The notes beneath the pieces are model-generated. The model was not told the origin of the DNA. It worked only from the letters and a program-made list of their open reading frames with translations, and searched no databases. From Selaginella tamariscina (taxonomy: Eukaryota > Streptophyta > Lycopodiopsida > Selaginellales > Selaginellaceae), in assembly GCA_003024785.1 (NCBI GenBank), contig PUQB01000151.1, positions 248,001-312,000 on the forward strand: a stretch of 64,000 nucleotides of DNA, in the 5' to 3' direction. The position numbers and the translations under genes are program-made. The stretch's first letter is position 1; every line of letters begins with the position of its first letter. Of this stretch, positions 12,521 to 36,591 are shown piece after piece.

Positions 12521-13380
12521 GAGAGAGAGGAGAGAGAGAGGAGATTTTATATGGGTTTGTATATATATATATTGTATAGTTATATGTTGACATTCAATGT
12601 ATGTTCAGGATGCGGAGGGGAGCACACCATCCAGTAATGAACCTGCATGAAAGGAGCTTGAGTGTGTTGTCTTGCCGTTATGTTGATGAAATCATTTTTG
12701 GAGCACCGTGGGAAGTTACAACAGACATGGTAAAAGCTTAAATGAATTGTAATATTTAATTGTCTGGCTTATCTTCTTTTCCATTTTATCAGATAACCAC
12801 TTTTAACATCTCTTTGGTAGTACACGGGACAGTCGCTGAGACATATGACACTCAAAATGTAAGTTTTAGGCTAATCATTAATTTATCATCTGATTTGTTT
12901 TTCTTCAATAGCGTGTGTGTGTGTGTGTGTACTTAACATGTGGTATTTTGCTTTTTGCAGGGAGAGTTCGATCCATATGCGTGTGCGAAACAGTTGGGGA
13001 AGTTCAGGACAATTGAAAGCCCTCGTCATATTACTACCTCGACGATCATCAGACGGATTGTTGCGAACCATGAAGCATACATGGTAGACATACTATACAT
13101 GTATATGTATATGGTTTTATATAGCACGCTTTCTGTGCGCTCTCTCTCACACACACACAACATAGAATCTAACCATATATAATATACATAGACATAAGGT
13201 AATATATTATGCATATTGACCTACGTCTCTTGCATATGTACGTGTATATATATACTTACGCAGAGACACACATATACATACATGTGTAATGTGTATATGA
13301 ATTTGCAGAAACGTAATGAGAAGAAGGTTGAGAGCGAAAGGAAATACTACGCGAACAAGAAGTTTGTAAATGGAGATTAG
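10822..13380 (+). CDS. PECT1: Ethanolamine-phosphate cytidylyltransferase
   Basis: The enzyme makes CDP-ethanolamine from CTP and phosphoethanolamine, the rate-limiting step of phosphatidylethanolamine synthesis (Kennedy pathway). Exons: 10822-11159, 11504-11738, 11929-12092, 12247-12318, 12380-12447, 12609-12729, 12793-12858, 12961-13083, 13309-13380. The protein is about 415 residues. An N-terminal hydrophobic segment (residues about 17-45) is typical of the plant enzyme, which sits on the mitochondrial outer membrane. Two cytidylyltransferase domains follow, each with an HxGH nucleotide-binding motif (MHYGHAN in exon 1, FHAGHVE in exon 4). The linker contains LQRQFSHGHS, and the last domain has TTSTIIRRIV. 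Exon 2 is 235 nt, one base short of what the flanking splice phases need. The frame breaks at about 11688 between AKK and GRYKQ, giving a stop at 11700-11702. This is probably a one-base assembly deletion. Confidence 0.95.
12465..12542. repeat. (GT)n(GA)n compound microsatellite in PECT1 intron 5
   Basis: A GT run passes directly into a long GA run interrupted by GG, a pure alternating purine-pyrimidine tract followed by a homopurine tract. It lies between exons 5 and 6 of PECT1. Confidence 0.95.
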
Positions 13381-13977
13381 AGGTCAGTCTAAAAGAATAA
13401 TCAACATTTCTATTATCTTAAGTAGAAGAAATTTTACCTCTTTATTTTGTTGTAAGTTATGAAATATAATACATATATGGTTTACGTGTTTAGATGTATT
13501 TCTTATAATAGATATGTGTATAACATAGTTCATGATGTGTCAAAATATTATACAATGGACTACATCCATATTAAATTTTTTAATGGTACATGATATAATA
13601 CTATTGAAGTATTTTAACTTTTGTATAATAATTTTTTTTAAAATCAAATTTAAGATTAAAATGAATATGCAATATACTAAAATCACATTCTATTTCAATA
13701 AAATGCTAATATATGTCATATAAAATAAACTTTAAAACAAAAATACCTATTTTAAAGTAAAAATAAAAATATATATACACACACTTAACATATATTAGAT
13801 CTGAATACTATATACATTATATATTTAAAATAAAATTTGGAATTTATTATTCTAATTTACGCTCAAAATTTTAAATTCAGATTTATAAGTAAACTCCCAC
13901 AAAACAAACAAAACACATTATTTTTTAGTATTTGCATTGTAAGCAATTGAGAAGTAAATATTATATATAGAAAGAGA

Positions 13978-14017
<40 letters not shown>

Positions 14018-14433
14018 GTTATAAATTATACATGTGTCATCTATATAAAGAAATTCAATTTTTCTCTTGAGAATATATTAAAGTATTTATGAACTACGCA
14101 TATATAAATTGAAAAATTACATTAATAAATACATTTTTTAAATTTAAAGTCCATGCCATGAAGGAAATAATTACACAAATTAAAGAAATTATTTATTTAG
14201 CATACACAAATCACACGTAAGCACACAAATCCAAATATTGCATAAACACGTCATCTACGTCATCGGTCAAACCTAAAATGCGAGCCGTGGATGTTTGTTC
14301 AAGATAAGATCTAGACCGCTCAGAGTGTCACAACGGGCATTTTATATTCATAGCAGTAGTATAGATTCGCTAGGGTTAGGTCATTTCGGAACTGGCAGAG
14401 ACAGAGTGGCGCTGTGAGGGCGCCCCTGAGGCA
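13381..14433. other. Intergenic region between PECT1 and MED13
   Basis: The first part is AT-rich 3' flank of PECT1. The last roughly 200 bases are more GC-rich, carry GACGTCA-like and CTAGGGTTAGG motifs near 14370, and probably form the MED13 promoter and leader. No coding exon is seen. Confidence 0.6.
13981..14014. repeat. (TA)17 microsatellite
   Basis: An uninterrupted TA dinucleotide run in the PECT1-MED13 intergenic region. Confidence 0.98.
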
Positions 14434-26370
<11,937 letters not shown>

Positions 26371-26894
26371 GTTACGAGCTTTATATTATTATTATTATTT
26401 ACTTGAGGTGTACAGTTTATTTATTTTTTATTTTTTCTGTTTTGTACAAGTTTTGGTAAAAGTTTGACTTGTAGGTTCTATTGTTTTATTAATTTATTTG
26501 ATTTATGGTTTTTGATATATACTAATATTATAATAGACATTGAAATTAAATTAATTTATAAGTGTACACTGTAATATATGTTTATGCATCTATACAATAT
26601 TAATAACTATACTATATTAGTGAATATAATATATTAAAAAATTTAAACATATAAATAAAAACGATATAGTATATAATTTATAAATAAAACGATTTAATCT
26701 CTTTCTAAGTTTAAAATTGTACTATATATCTTGATACGTCATAGACACCCAAACTTGAAAGTTAAAGTTTGATTAAAGGTTTATATGCAAATAAAGATAA
26801 TTTATAATTAAAATATAATTTATAATATTATATAAAGTATATACATATATATAATAAACACTATATATACTTGTATAGATGCATTATTTAAAAA
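26371..26894. other. AT-rich 3' flank of MED13
   Basis: AT-rich DNA containing the likely MED13 3' untranslated region; an ATT trinucleotide run at about 26382-26398 follows the stop codon closely. No gene is seen. Confidence 0.6.
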
Positions 26895-27885
26895 AGAACA
26901 TAACAACCTTTCTCGTAAGGACTTAGCCTTCCTATATATTCTTCCCACACCAACTTCTGCCCTTCATTAGTGTAAATATCCTTTCGCATGTAAGTATGCT
27001 TTGTCTTTCTTAAATATCCCAATGCAACCTCCATTCTTATCATTCTTTAGCTCTTCAAATTTCATATCATCTTTCACACCTTCTTGTTCCACAAACACAA
27101 CAAACCTCAGTTTATCTTCGTCACACAACACATTCAAAGACGTATGCTTCCCTCGTTATCATACTTAGCATACACTCACTTTCCATCACTGGCTTTATTA
27201 ATCTGTATAACCTCTTTTTCATAGATCCAATTCACTTCTTTTAGACCTGCAACAGAGCGTAAGTTAATCTAAAGAGTATAATACATTATAGATATATTAC
27301 TTTCTATAGAAAACATGAACTCTTGCTCTATTAAACCAACAACTTATAGACCCATGCCCTCTTCTCAAATAAATCAATTACTACAAATGAATCTTTCTCT
27401 AAAAGCTGGAACCCACAATTTGTTACTTTATTTCTATTAGAAATCTTAATCTCGTTGAAATCGTATAAATGAAAATGATCCTTTAATAATACTAACTTTC
27501 CTGCAATTGTTATAGATGGAAGCAATTTCGTAATTTAAATAAAGAGGCTTCCATTTCAGAATTGAATCAGATAAGTCAAGCACAACGATGTTGTGTTCTT
27601 TCAGTGTATAAGCTTTAAATCACATGCACTCGCAATAACTAGAGCCATGGGAATGGGAAGCTTTATCCATTCTCTAGATGATGAATTAAATACTTCTAGC
27701 TTGTGAATATAAAAACGTGAACAATGAAGATGAAAAGGTCCAAGAGTTCTATGTGGTATTATACGTCGCCATGAGCTATTCACCCGTCTCAAAACACACC
27801 TTGTTTTTTATTATAGCCTTGGGATGATTTCTTCACACACAAGATCATCTGGCAAATTAGATATATTCATAACCTTATCTTTTTT
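26895..27885 (-). pseudogene. F-box protein pseudogene, copy 1
   Basis: Reading from high to low coordinates, an F-box-like start is visible (NLPDDLVCEEIIPRL, then KTRC and LRRVNSSWRRIIP) with two stop codons and a gap inside the motif. It is followed by pieces resembling the C-terminal associated region: LEVFNSSSREWIKLPIP, LVLLKDHFHLYDF, KRAWVYKLLV and, at the low end, NEGQKLVWEEYIG. Frame changes and stops separate the pieces, so no product is expected. F-box proteins recruit substrates to SCF ubiquitin ligases. A more decayed relative lies at about 30745-32560 in the same orientation. Confidence 0.72.
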
Positions 27886-27989
27886 TAACACCATTGAATA
27901 AGGATTTAATTACCTAATTAAATATGTATCTCTTAATTAGGACTAAAAGTTAAGTTCTAAGTTCGATTCCTTGCTTATAGTAAATTTAA

Positions 27990-28175
27990 TTTGCATATTA
28001 GAAAATGTCGTTTAAACAGCTTATCTAGATAATGAATTTGAATGATAAATAATATTTCTTTCCAGATATTATTATTATAATTGTAGCTCGTTTACTCGGT
28101 TATTCTTTTCAAAACAAAAGTATTAAGTTGATATAAATCATTATTAACTTATCAAAATTCCAAGACATATATTCA
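27990..28175 (-). repeat. Inverted distant copy of the 5-kb repeat module
   Basis: The reverse complement matches 5085-5270, including AATAACCGAGTAAACGAGCT and ATCTAGATAAGCTGTTTA. It lies 23 kb away in opposite orientation, which shows that the module is a dispersed element rather than a local tandem duplication. Confidence 0.8.
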
Positions 28176-29924
28176 CAATTATTTTATTGCTAAATTATAA
28201 TATAAAAAAAGTTAATATTCATTTAAGAAAGTGCATAATAATAAATGGGAAATATAAATATGCAAATATATTTTTATAAAATGGAAGTGAAACAAGTATA
28301 ATTCATCGGTCTTGTAAATAAAAAATAAAATCATAAAAATGCTATTTTATAACCAAAATGCTGAATGAAGACTCACTGATACAGTACCTAATATAAATAT
28401 GTAATCGAGCACGAATGTTTATTTTGGTATTAAGATTATTCAATTAAAGATATTGAAAATTTTACTTTTGATTTAATATGTTGAAAATTATATAATATCT
28501 TATATTTATCATCTTGATTAGTTTTTATTCTAACATTAAAAGAATCTCCACATCGTATTGCATATAACATATTTATATTTCTAGTAAATTATTATTTATT
28601 TGATTAATTTACAAAAAATAATAAATAATTAAATATTCTTATAAATTATCAAGCAGTTATATCTACATAAACATCAGATATTTAAGATATATTTATAAAT
28701 ATGTCAATTCATATATATACAGACATATAACAATAATCATAATATTATATGTCTGTATATATATGGCTATTAACAAATGTTAATATCTGTATTTCATATA
28801 TTATTTTTAATATAATTAAAAATAACATTAATATAGCTATTAACTTATTACCGAATGTATCAGATTTTTTGTACTACAGCTGTTTGCATTATATTCGATA
28901 TCCATGCACGTGTATATGTGTGTATATGCGCATGTTAAACAGGCAATTTTAAATTTTTCTTTTGTGGATTTTTTGTTAATCGTTTATAAATTATATTTTT
29001 ATTACAAATAACCTTAATAATTTAAATTAGTTTCTTAGTTTTATAACATTGCTCCTCACTTTTACGTTTATTAATTCATTTGTGTATATGAATTCATGGA
29101 TTTAAATAGCTTCTCAATTTGTTTGTTTCTTTCTCACTTATAGATGATTACATAACGAATATATATTATATATATATTCTTGTTAAACAAAATTCTTGTT
29201 AATGTATAATTATTTATATGAGGCTATTTTTTATTTTTTTTTAAATGATTTAAAATATAAATCTTTCAAGATAAATATTTAAATGTAAAATTATTAAAAT
29301 AGGGCTATATATTATTAAATATGTTGTAACATTGGTGTCTAAAATATAAAAATGCTAATTTGGATATTATCCGCCACTAAAACGAACATTACTAGAAACT
29401 AATAGATGAAGTATAACTTATATAGTTGATATAAATCTATATGATGCTTTTTTGAGTAAAGGATATTTAATTTAAAAAATACTTTTGTTTTAATACATTG
29501 AAATAGTAAGCTAGAGAAATACAATAATTCAAAAATTTATATTAACTATTATCTAAATTATGTTTCTTAACTTTGAAAGAATATTTGCATTAGGATGAGG
29601 TATATGTATTTTTTAATACTTGATAACTTAATATATTACGATAGAAATAGATAATTTAATAGTTTTTATAAATCGTTTGCACAGTTCTTTTAGTAATAAA
29701 TAATAGTTAAAATGTAAATTAATATTTTTTATTTTCTTTTTCTGATTAAGTTTGTAACTTGTCTATCACATACTGTACACATTCACACTTTTACATATGC
29801 TTTTATACAATGTAGTTGGGTTGACGTGCCTCTCACACTTTGATAAAAATACTAATATTCAAATCCTTTAACTATTTAAACTATGTAACTATCTTTTTAT
29901 TTTGAGTTAATATGTTATAGTTTA

Positions 29925-29928
<4 letters not shown>

Positions 29929-29963
<35 letters not shown>
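29929..29963. repeat. (TA)n microsatellite
   Basis: An uninterrupted TA run in the intergenic AT-rich region. Confidence 0.97.
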
Positions 29964-29964
<1 letters not shown>

Positions 29965-30744
29965 CTATATAAACGCTTTTGCCTTTATGAAATAAACTGT
30001 TTTATTTTAATTCTATTCAATTGTTTATTTAACCAAGGTGGGTTAGGTTTGATTTGTTAATTATAAACAATGTATATGTATGGTACACATACACAAAAAC
30101 AAACATTATACATGTATATAACTAAAGAATTCTTTATCACTCTGACTTAACTCTTATACATCTAAGAGTCACAACTATAAATTTCAAAATCAGAAAATAT
30201 TAAGACTTAACGACTTACTAAATTAAACATTGTATAAAACTAAACAAAGGCACAAATCAAGATCAAGTAATATCAACAGTAGTAGTCCAATTAAACCCAC
30301 ATTTAGCATAATATTTATAGTAGGTAAAAGTGTGAATGTGTACAGTATGATTATTTGACTGTCATTATAGTTTTATTATGATTAGGTTTTATATGTCAGA
30401 GATGTCACACTTAACTAAATTACTAAATTTAGAGTATTAATATCCTAATACTTAAACTATGTTTGAATTCATATCTTTCATAGTTTAAATATTATATTAT
30501 ATATGTTAAATTCTATGAACATTTTTGCCTTTGTAAAATATTTTAATTATTTGATTTAACGACAATATACATGCACATACATGTATATACGTAATTAAAT
30601 AATTCTTTATCACTTTTGACCTAAGTTTATCTCTGTTGTGTCCACAACTACAAATCTAGTTATCATCCCAAAAACTATTAAAACTTAATGATTTATTAAA
30701 ATAAACACACTTTAATATAAAATAATCAAGTCCAATTTATTTAA

Positions 30745-31374
30745 AAAGGAGAAATTACATAGGAAAACCATTCTTCCGTAAGAGGAATAAGAACGTATTA
30801 GTTTTTTTTAAAACTTCTGACCTTCATTAGTGTAATACCCTTTTGCATATAAGTACCAATACAACATTAATTCTTATCAATTCTTAACTCTTTAAATATT
30901 ATTTCCTCACACCTTCTTACTTCACAAATTTATTAAACCTTAATTTACCTTTGTCACACGATACAAATGCAAGCCTATTTTTACATTGTTATTGCATTTA
31001 TGCTTAATTTAATTTATAAATCCACTTAACTTCTTTTTCACATGAAAAAACAAAAAAAAAGTGTTAATTAACTTAGGCCCACTTTTCACTAGTGGGTAGT
31101 TATTTGACCCTTACAAATTAAAATAATGTCATGTAATTAATTATTATTATTGTTGTGCTTTTTCACTAAAGTGCTTAATTGAATTCAAAAAGAAATTATT
31201 AGTACACAATTTTTATTTAACCAATTATTAAAGAGGATTTTTACATATGTATATTACACATAATATATATAATGAAGGTGCACTTACTCAATATGTTTAA
31301 TTAAAAAGATATATTAAATCCTTAACTCTTTTAGCATTTTCTTATATAAAATCATTGTTATAATTTACTATCTT

Positions 31375-31406
<32 letters not shown>

Positions 31407-32560
31407 CACATACATATATATTACACAAAACATGTGAATGTCTACAGAGAAAGAAAGATCTTTTAGTTATTACATACTCTACATATATATATATATAGAT
31501 ATATATATATATGCAATTATATAGTTGTATACATGTATATGTACATATTTAAAATTTAAATATAACATTGTGTATGTTTTTATTAATCTCTTACAAAACT
31601 CATGTCATTTTTAATAATACATACTAAGGATTCTCAAAATATTGTGCATATTATTCACATTAATGTATTTGTTAATGTTCTTTTTTATAAACAAGATAAT
31701 AGTGCGTATTGTTTTGTTGCCTAATATGTATCCATTTTTATAAGTTAAAAATATAAAACATAATAAATTAATTTTGGTACAACGTGTTGTTCAATTATGT
31801 TTGATAATCATATAACCGGGCATAATCATATAGCCTAGTTATTTAACTATCACTTAAAAAATCATATGAGTGCCATATAACATAGATTATAAATGATAAA
31901 TAATTAGTAAGTGAGAAAATAAACTCATGAAATAAATATTTTCTTAAGAAATTTATTGGTTGAGGCTATTGTATACCTTAGAGAATACAATAAATTATAA
32001 AAATGTTACTTTTATGATAAATTGAATTCTTGCTTTGTCAAAGTAATAACATCATAAATTCAAATAAATTAATTACTTACAATTTCTTACTTTTTTTTCT
32101 ATTGAAAGTTTTAATTTCGTTAAGTTTTTAGACTTTAGATTATACAAATGAAATTGCTTCATTAAGAATACTAACTTTCTTGTAATAGCTGCAAAAGATT
32201 AGATTTCATGGCTCAACTGATTTAAATAAAGAAGTTATTGATTTAAAAGAGGCTTTATTAGTTCGGATAGGTTAAACACAAAAATGTCATATTTTTTTAA
32301 CACATAATTATTTTAAGTCATTAGCACTCACAACCCATACAAACTTAAAAAACAGAAGCTACACATACTCAACATAATAATACTTCTAATTTGTGAGTTT
32401 TATTATAAAAAATCAATATAAAATGGTTCAAAAGTTTTGTGTAGGATTATATGCTGTCGTGAACTATTCACTCACCTCAAAACCTCACACAAGATCATTT
32501 GACAATTAAATATCAAACATCATCCCTGACTTTACCTCTTTTTGAACAAGATTTTAAACT
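30745..32560 (-). pseudogene. F-box protein pseudogene, copy 2 (highly decayed)
   Basis: This stretch aligns by eye with the F-box pseudogene at 26895-27885, in the same orientation. The upstream end has a degenerate CTATTCACTCACCTCAAAAC block matching CTATTCACCCGTCTCAAAAC in copy 1. The downstream end shares CTTCATTAGTGTAA and TTTGCATATAAGTA. The middle is expanded by about 0.8 kb of AT-rich DNA. No open frame of useful length remains. It is the older or faster-decaying partner of a tandem duplication. Confidence 0.6.
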
Positions 32561-33615
32561 AATTTTGATTTATTTCTTAATTAGGGTTGAAGATACTGAA
32601 GGTTAAGTTTTCTTATGTTTATAATAAGTTTAATAAGTCAAAATAAATAATTAAATACATTTTAGTTTACTTTATGTGTATAATTTTCTTCAAATAAAAA
32701 TGAGTATAAAACATTAAAATAAGAATAATCAATAATTCATTAATTATTATTTTTTTGAATTAAACACAATTAATGAAATCTCAATAAGAAGAATATGTTT
32801 TTAATATTCTTTTTTATTTAATTTGTCTCTTAATTAGTATAATATATAATCCCAATTTGATTCGATGTATATGCTATTTAACAACATGACAATATATAAA
32901 TGATATTCAATAATATATCTTTTAATTAATATTTAATATTTTATTAGTCTCTATGAATTAATTAACATTTTTAACATCATGTGTTGTGGCAAATGTATGT
33001 TGGTTAAGCATTGTTTTTTTTAAGGAATATCAATATATTAGCATAATATGAAAGCTATTTTTTATAAGCATTTTTATATATAACTTTTGAAGTATACTCT
33101 TCCATATTTAAAAATAAAATTGAAGGGTCAAGCATTTACAGTAATTATAATTTGTAAATTAACATGGAGTACAATTTATAGATTGACATGCTTGAAAATC
33201 AGTTTACAAACCTAATTATACCCCTAGATTATTATTCTTCTACTCCATCAACATCAAAGACCCCTTATGTCTTCAATTAATATTTTTAATTTAAGATAAT
33301 CTCCTTATATCTGAGTGCTTAAACAAAGCTTTTAAATATCTTGAGTTTAAAATATCAAATTAGTTATTCCTTACATTTGAGTCAAATAAATATATAGATA
33401 CACTTCAATTTGAGTCAAATAAATATATATACACTTCAAGTTTCTCTTGGTACAATTGTTTTTAAATCATATAAGTTATTTATGTATCCCCTTTTAATTG
33501 ATGACTTTAACACATATTTATATACTTTCTCTAAGATGGCACACACACACACACATAACGGCTTTTTTTCATTTTAATTTTATTTATTATTTATTTGTAA
33601 TGAATAAATACATAT
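32561..33615. other. AT-rich intergenic DNA, centrin 3' flank
   Basis: No gene is recognised. A short tandem duplication of TTGAGTCAAATAAATATA is present around 33378-33430, and a (CA)n run at 33540-33555. The last part probably includes the 3' untranslated region of the centrin-like gene. Confidence 0.6.
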
Positions 33616-35139
33616 TTAGGTAAACAGTCTAGTCTTTGACATAATCTTACAAAAGTCATCCTCAGTTACCTGTCCATCACCTACATAACAACATGGTTAG
33701 AAAACATTTAAATAATTTGATTACATAGTTTCAATTGATTTTATGTAAAGTTGATTTTATGTGTCATATATGTCTACATATATGACACATATATATACAT
33801 ATAAATTACCATCTGAATCAGCTATATTAATCATTTCCTGTATTTCCGTGTCACTTATTTTCAAACCAAGGTCCATAGCAGCTTGTCTCAAATCATGGAA
33901 GGATAACATCCCCTGTAATAAATAAATAAACAACTTTAATTATCAAACATTATCAATATTATGATAAATGAAATATAAATATATAAAAGTCTTATAAATT
34001 TTGTTTAAATTAAAAATAATGTTTTAAGGAACTAAATAATCATAATTATTTAAAATTATCAATATTATAAATAATAATGTTTTTTACTTACACGTCCTTC
34101 TTCATCGAGGAGTGAGAATGCCTTGAGCATATCCTGTTTTGCCTCTCTCTGTACCATTTTCTTAGTCATCATTTCTACAAACTCCTCGAAATCTATGGTC
34201 CCACTCTTGTCCTTGTCCACACTCGCCATCATCTCCCTCACCTCCTATTAATATTATTAAACACAATTATTTAGCTACTAATTAACAACAATACTTAATA
34301 TACAAATACAAATAGTATATTGATTAAATATAACTCTCTCTATGTACTAACCTTTGCTGTGGTGGAAAATCCCAAGGCTCTGGATTAACAAAAAGAAAAA
34401 TTATCTTAAACATATGTAGAACTACTATATGTTTTCTAATAATACATATACAATAAAAAAAACTAACATCGTTAAATATAATAAACCTACAGTAATAATG
34501 TTCTTTTATATATAGATACAAATACACGTGCATACACAGACAAATGCACAGACAGAGAGTATAGTATATTACTAACCTCTACGATATGTATAAACACAGT
34601 TTATACGCAAGGATAAAGTATATTCTAGAAGTATATCCAATTATATTTAATTAATTGTACTTAGTAGTTTACCTCATTGCCACTTTGAGCTCTCCAGCAT
34701 CAATAGTTCCTGCAAAACACAATTATATACAAACTAATATAATATTATTCAAAATATATAAACTCAATTTATTAATTAATTTACCTGAGTTATCAGTGTC
34801 AAACATATCAAATGCTTCTCTGAGCTCTTTCCTTTGTTCATCGGTAACTCCTTGTTGCACGCTCTATTTTTTAAAACAAACACCAAAATTGATATATAAT
34901 ATTAAATTTGCATAAACTCACAAAAACTGTGAAAACACTTAACAAAATTATACAGAATTCAAAACAACATCTTTATAAAATGCATCGAGACATACTACTG
35001 CTGAAGTTTTTGCTATCTAATGCAAAATTAAACTATAAAACGCATCAAAACATCAATATTTACAATATATAAGCGAAATTAAACACAATTAATCCTATAA
35101 AACTTGCATCAAAACATAAATATGAGCAGAATTTACCAT
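33616..35139 (-). CDS. Centrin (caltractin)-like EF-hand protein
   Basis: A small calcium-binding protein of the centrin/calmodulin-like class; centrins act at microtubule-organising centres, in nucleotide excision repair and mRNA export. Exons, in transcript order: 35137-35139 (ATG only), 34785-34863, 34673-34709, 34352-34379, 34092-34244, 33810-33912, 33616-33680. All exon phases join without shifts, giving about 155 residues. Four EF hands are seen. EF1 (DTDNSGTIDAGE), EF2 (DKDKSGTIDFEE) and EF4 (DSDGDGQVTEDD) have canonical calcium ligands. EF3 (DEEGRGMLSFHD) has lost several and is probably inactive. Linker residues ALGFSTTAKEVREMM are centrin-like. The start assumed here makes exon 1 a bare ATG; the frame also continues upstream (see 35150-35400), so the true N-terminus may be longer. 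It lies between the F-box pseudogenes and DWF5. Confidence 0.87.
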
Positions 35140-35149
35140 TTTCAATGTT

Positions 35150-35400
35150 GAATTCACAAAACTGCTGTGGACATCTGTATATGAAGACTTTACCTCTTTA
35201 TAAAGACGTTTATATTGACTAAATTACACAATTATATTATGTCTTAAGCTATTTATTTATATAGATTATGGTGAACCTGAATGATTAAATATGAATTAAA
35301 AATAATAGAATCTTACACAATGGATGATCCTTTGCTTTCCCATTGGTCCAAGAATATACCGGGTCCTGCACGTTTGTGTGTAGATAAATAAGCTGCATAT
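35150..35400 (-). other. Possible upstream exons of the centrin-like gene
   Basis: Two open segments precede the centrin start on the minus strand and can be spliced in frame with it. The upstream one, at about 35330-35375, contains GPGIFLDQWESKGSSI and ends at a GTAAG donor. The other begins after an acceptor near 35220, contains QYKRLYKEVKSSYTDVHSSF and runs into the ATG at 35139. They could encode an N-terminal extension or be 5' untranslated sequence that happens to be open. I recognise no domain. Confidence 0.35.
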
Positions 35401-35566
35401 TCTACACAGCACATAAAACTGTCATATGCAACATTAAACATACCAATTAACATTAGTTATATGGAAATAATTAAGTAGCTTTATCACTATGTTTACTCAT
35501 TTGTCAACCACTTAGAATCTTTCATTCACGAATAATAAATGTATAAATACGTATATATGATCGTCT

Positions 35567-35570
35567 CTCT

Positions 35571-35637
<67 letters not shown>

Positions 35638-35638
35638 T
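35567..35638. repeat. (CT)n(TA)n compound microsatellite
   Basis: A CT run of about 45 bases passes directly into a TA run of about 25 bases, in the short interval between the DWF5 stop and the centrin gene. Confidence 0.97.
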
Positions 35639-35802
35639 ACACGTATTGCCACAAAGCCTTCATTTAAAGAAGGAGAGGCATTATGCCTGCTGTGTGTGTA
35701 TGAGAGGGAGAGAGAGAGGCTTAGTTAGTAAAATTTATCGTTGTTTAGAAAGTTCGAATGAAATACAACAATAAAAATAAAATATATACCTGAGATTGTA
35801 CA

Positions 35803-36560
35803 TTAAAATATACCGGGAATCACTTTATATGGTACTTCCTTGCAATACTTTCCCCAATATTTAGTGTACCTGAAAAATAGCATACAATATAAGTGTGTAT
35901 GTGTCGTGCTTGTGTGTGTGTTTCATATACTATCTTTCAAAGCATGCATATATACAAACTTACTTTGCTTTACATCTTTGATCGTCTCGTACAGCACGGT
36001 CCAGCAAAAGTATTGTCAAAAACACCACATAAAAGTAAGGCAGGAACTAGAAAAAAGAAATTTGAAGTTCGTAATCAATCTACTATATGTATGTATGTAC
36101 TGCATGTACACGTACACCGTGTGTATGTGTGTGTGTGTGTGAGAGGAGACAGAACTCTTACATGTTCGAATAGTGATGGCACAGACCAAAAGAATGCTGC
36201 TAATATTTCTGGAACATAGTGAAAATGTCGAGCCAACCCCCACCTGCATTAGTTATCTTGTTATTGTGTGTGTGTGTGTGAGAGAGAGAGAGAGGGATTA
36301 TATTATAATATATATAAACGCATACCAGCCAGAGTTAGCAAGAGACTTTTCTTTGTTTCACCTTTCTCTGTTACATAAGTAGCCTCAATCTGCAAGTAAG
36401 AATAAACATCAGTAACCCTCACAAGTATATAGACATACTCATGTGTGTGTGTGTGTGTGTCTGTCTGTACTCGTGCATGGATATGTCTCTATACGTGTGT
36501 AAGTCTATGCACTCTCCTTACTCATATATATGTGTATATTCGATAATGAATATTTACGTG

Positions 36561-36591
<31 letters not shown>

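Larger units (their letters stand above)
27900..30744. other. AT-rich intergenic DNA with old repeats
   Basis: No gene is recognised. The stretch contains an inverted copy of the 5085-5270 repeat block (27990-28175), a (TA)n run near 29929-29963, and two diverged direct copies of a block with ATTCTTTATCACT at about 30090-30240 and 30560-30720. A 26-base inverted pair around TGTGAATGTGTACAGTATG lies at about 29770 and 30327. Confidence 0.65.
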
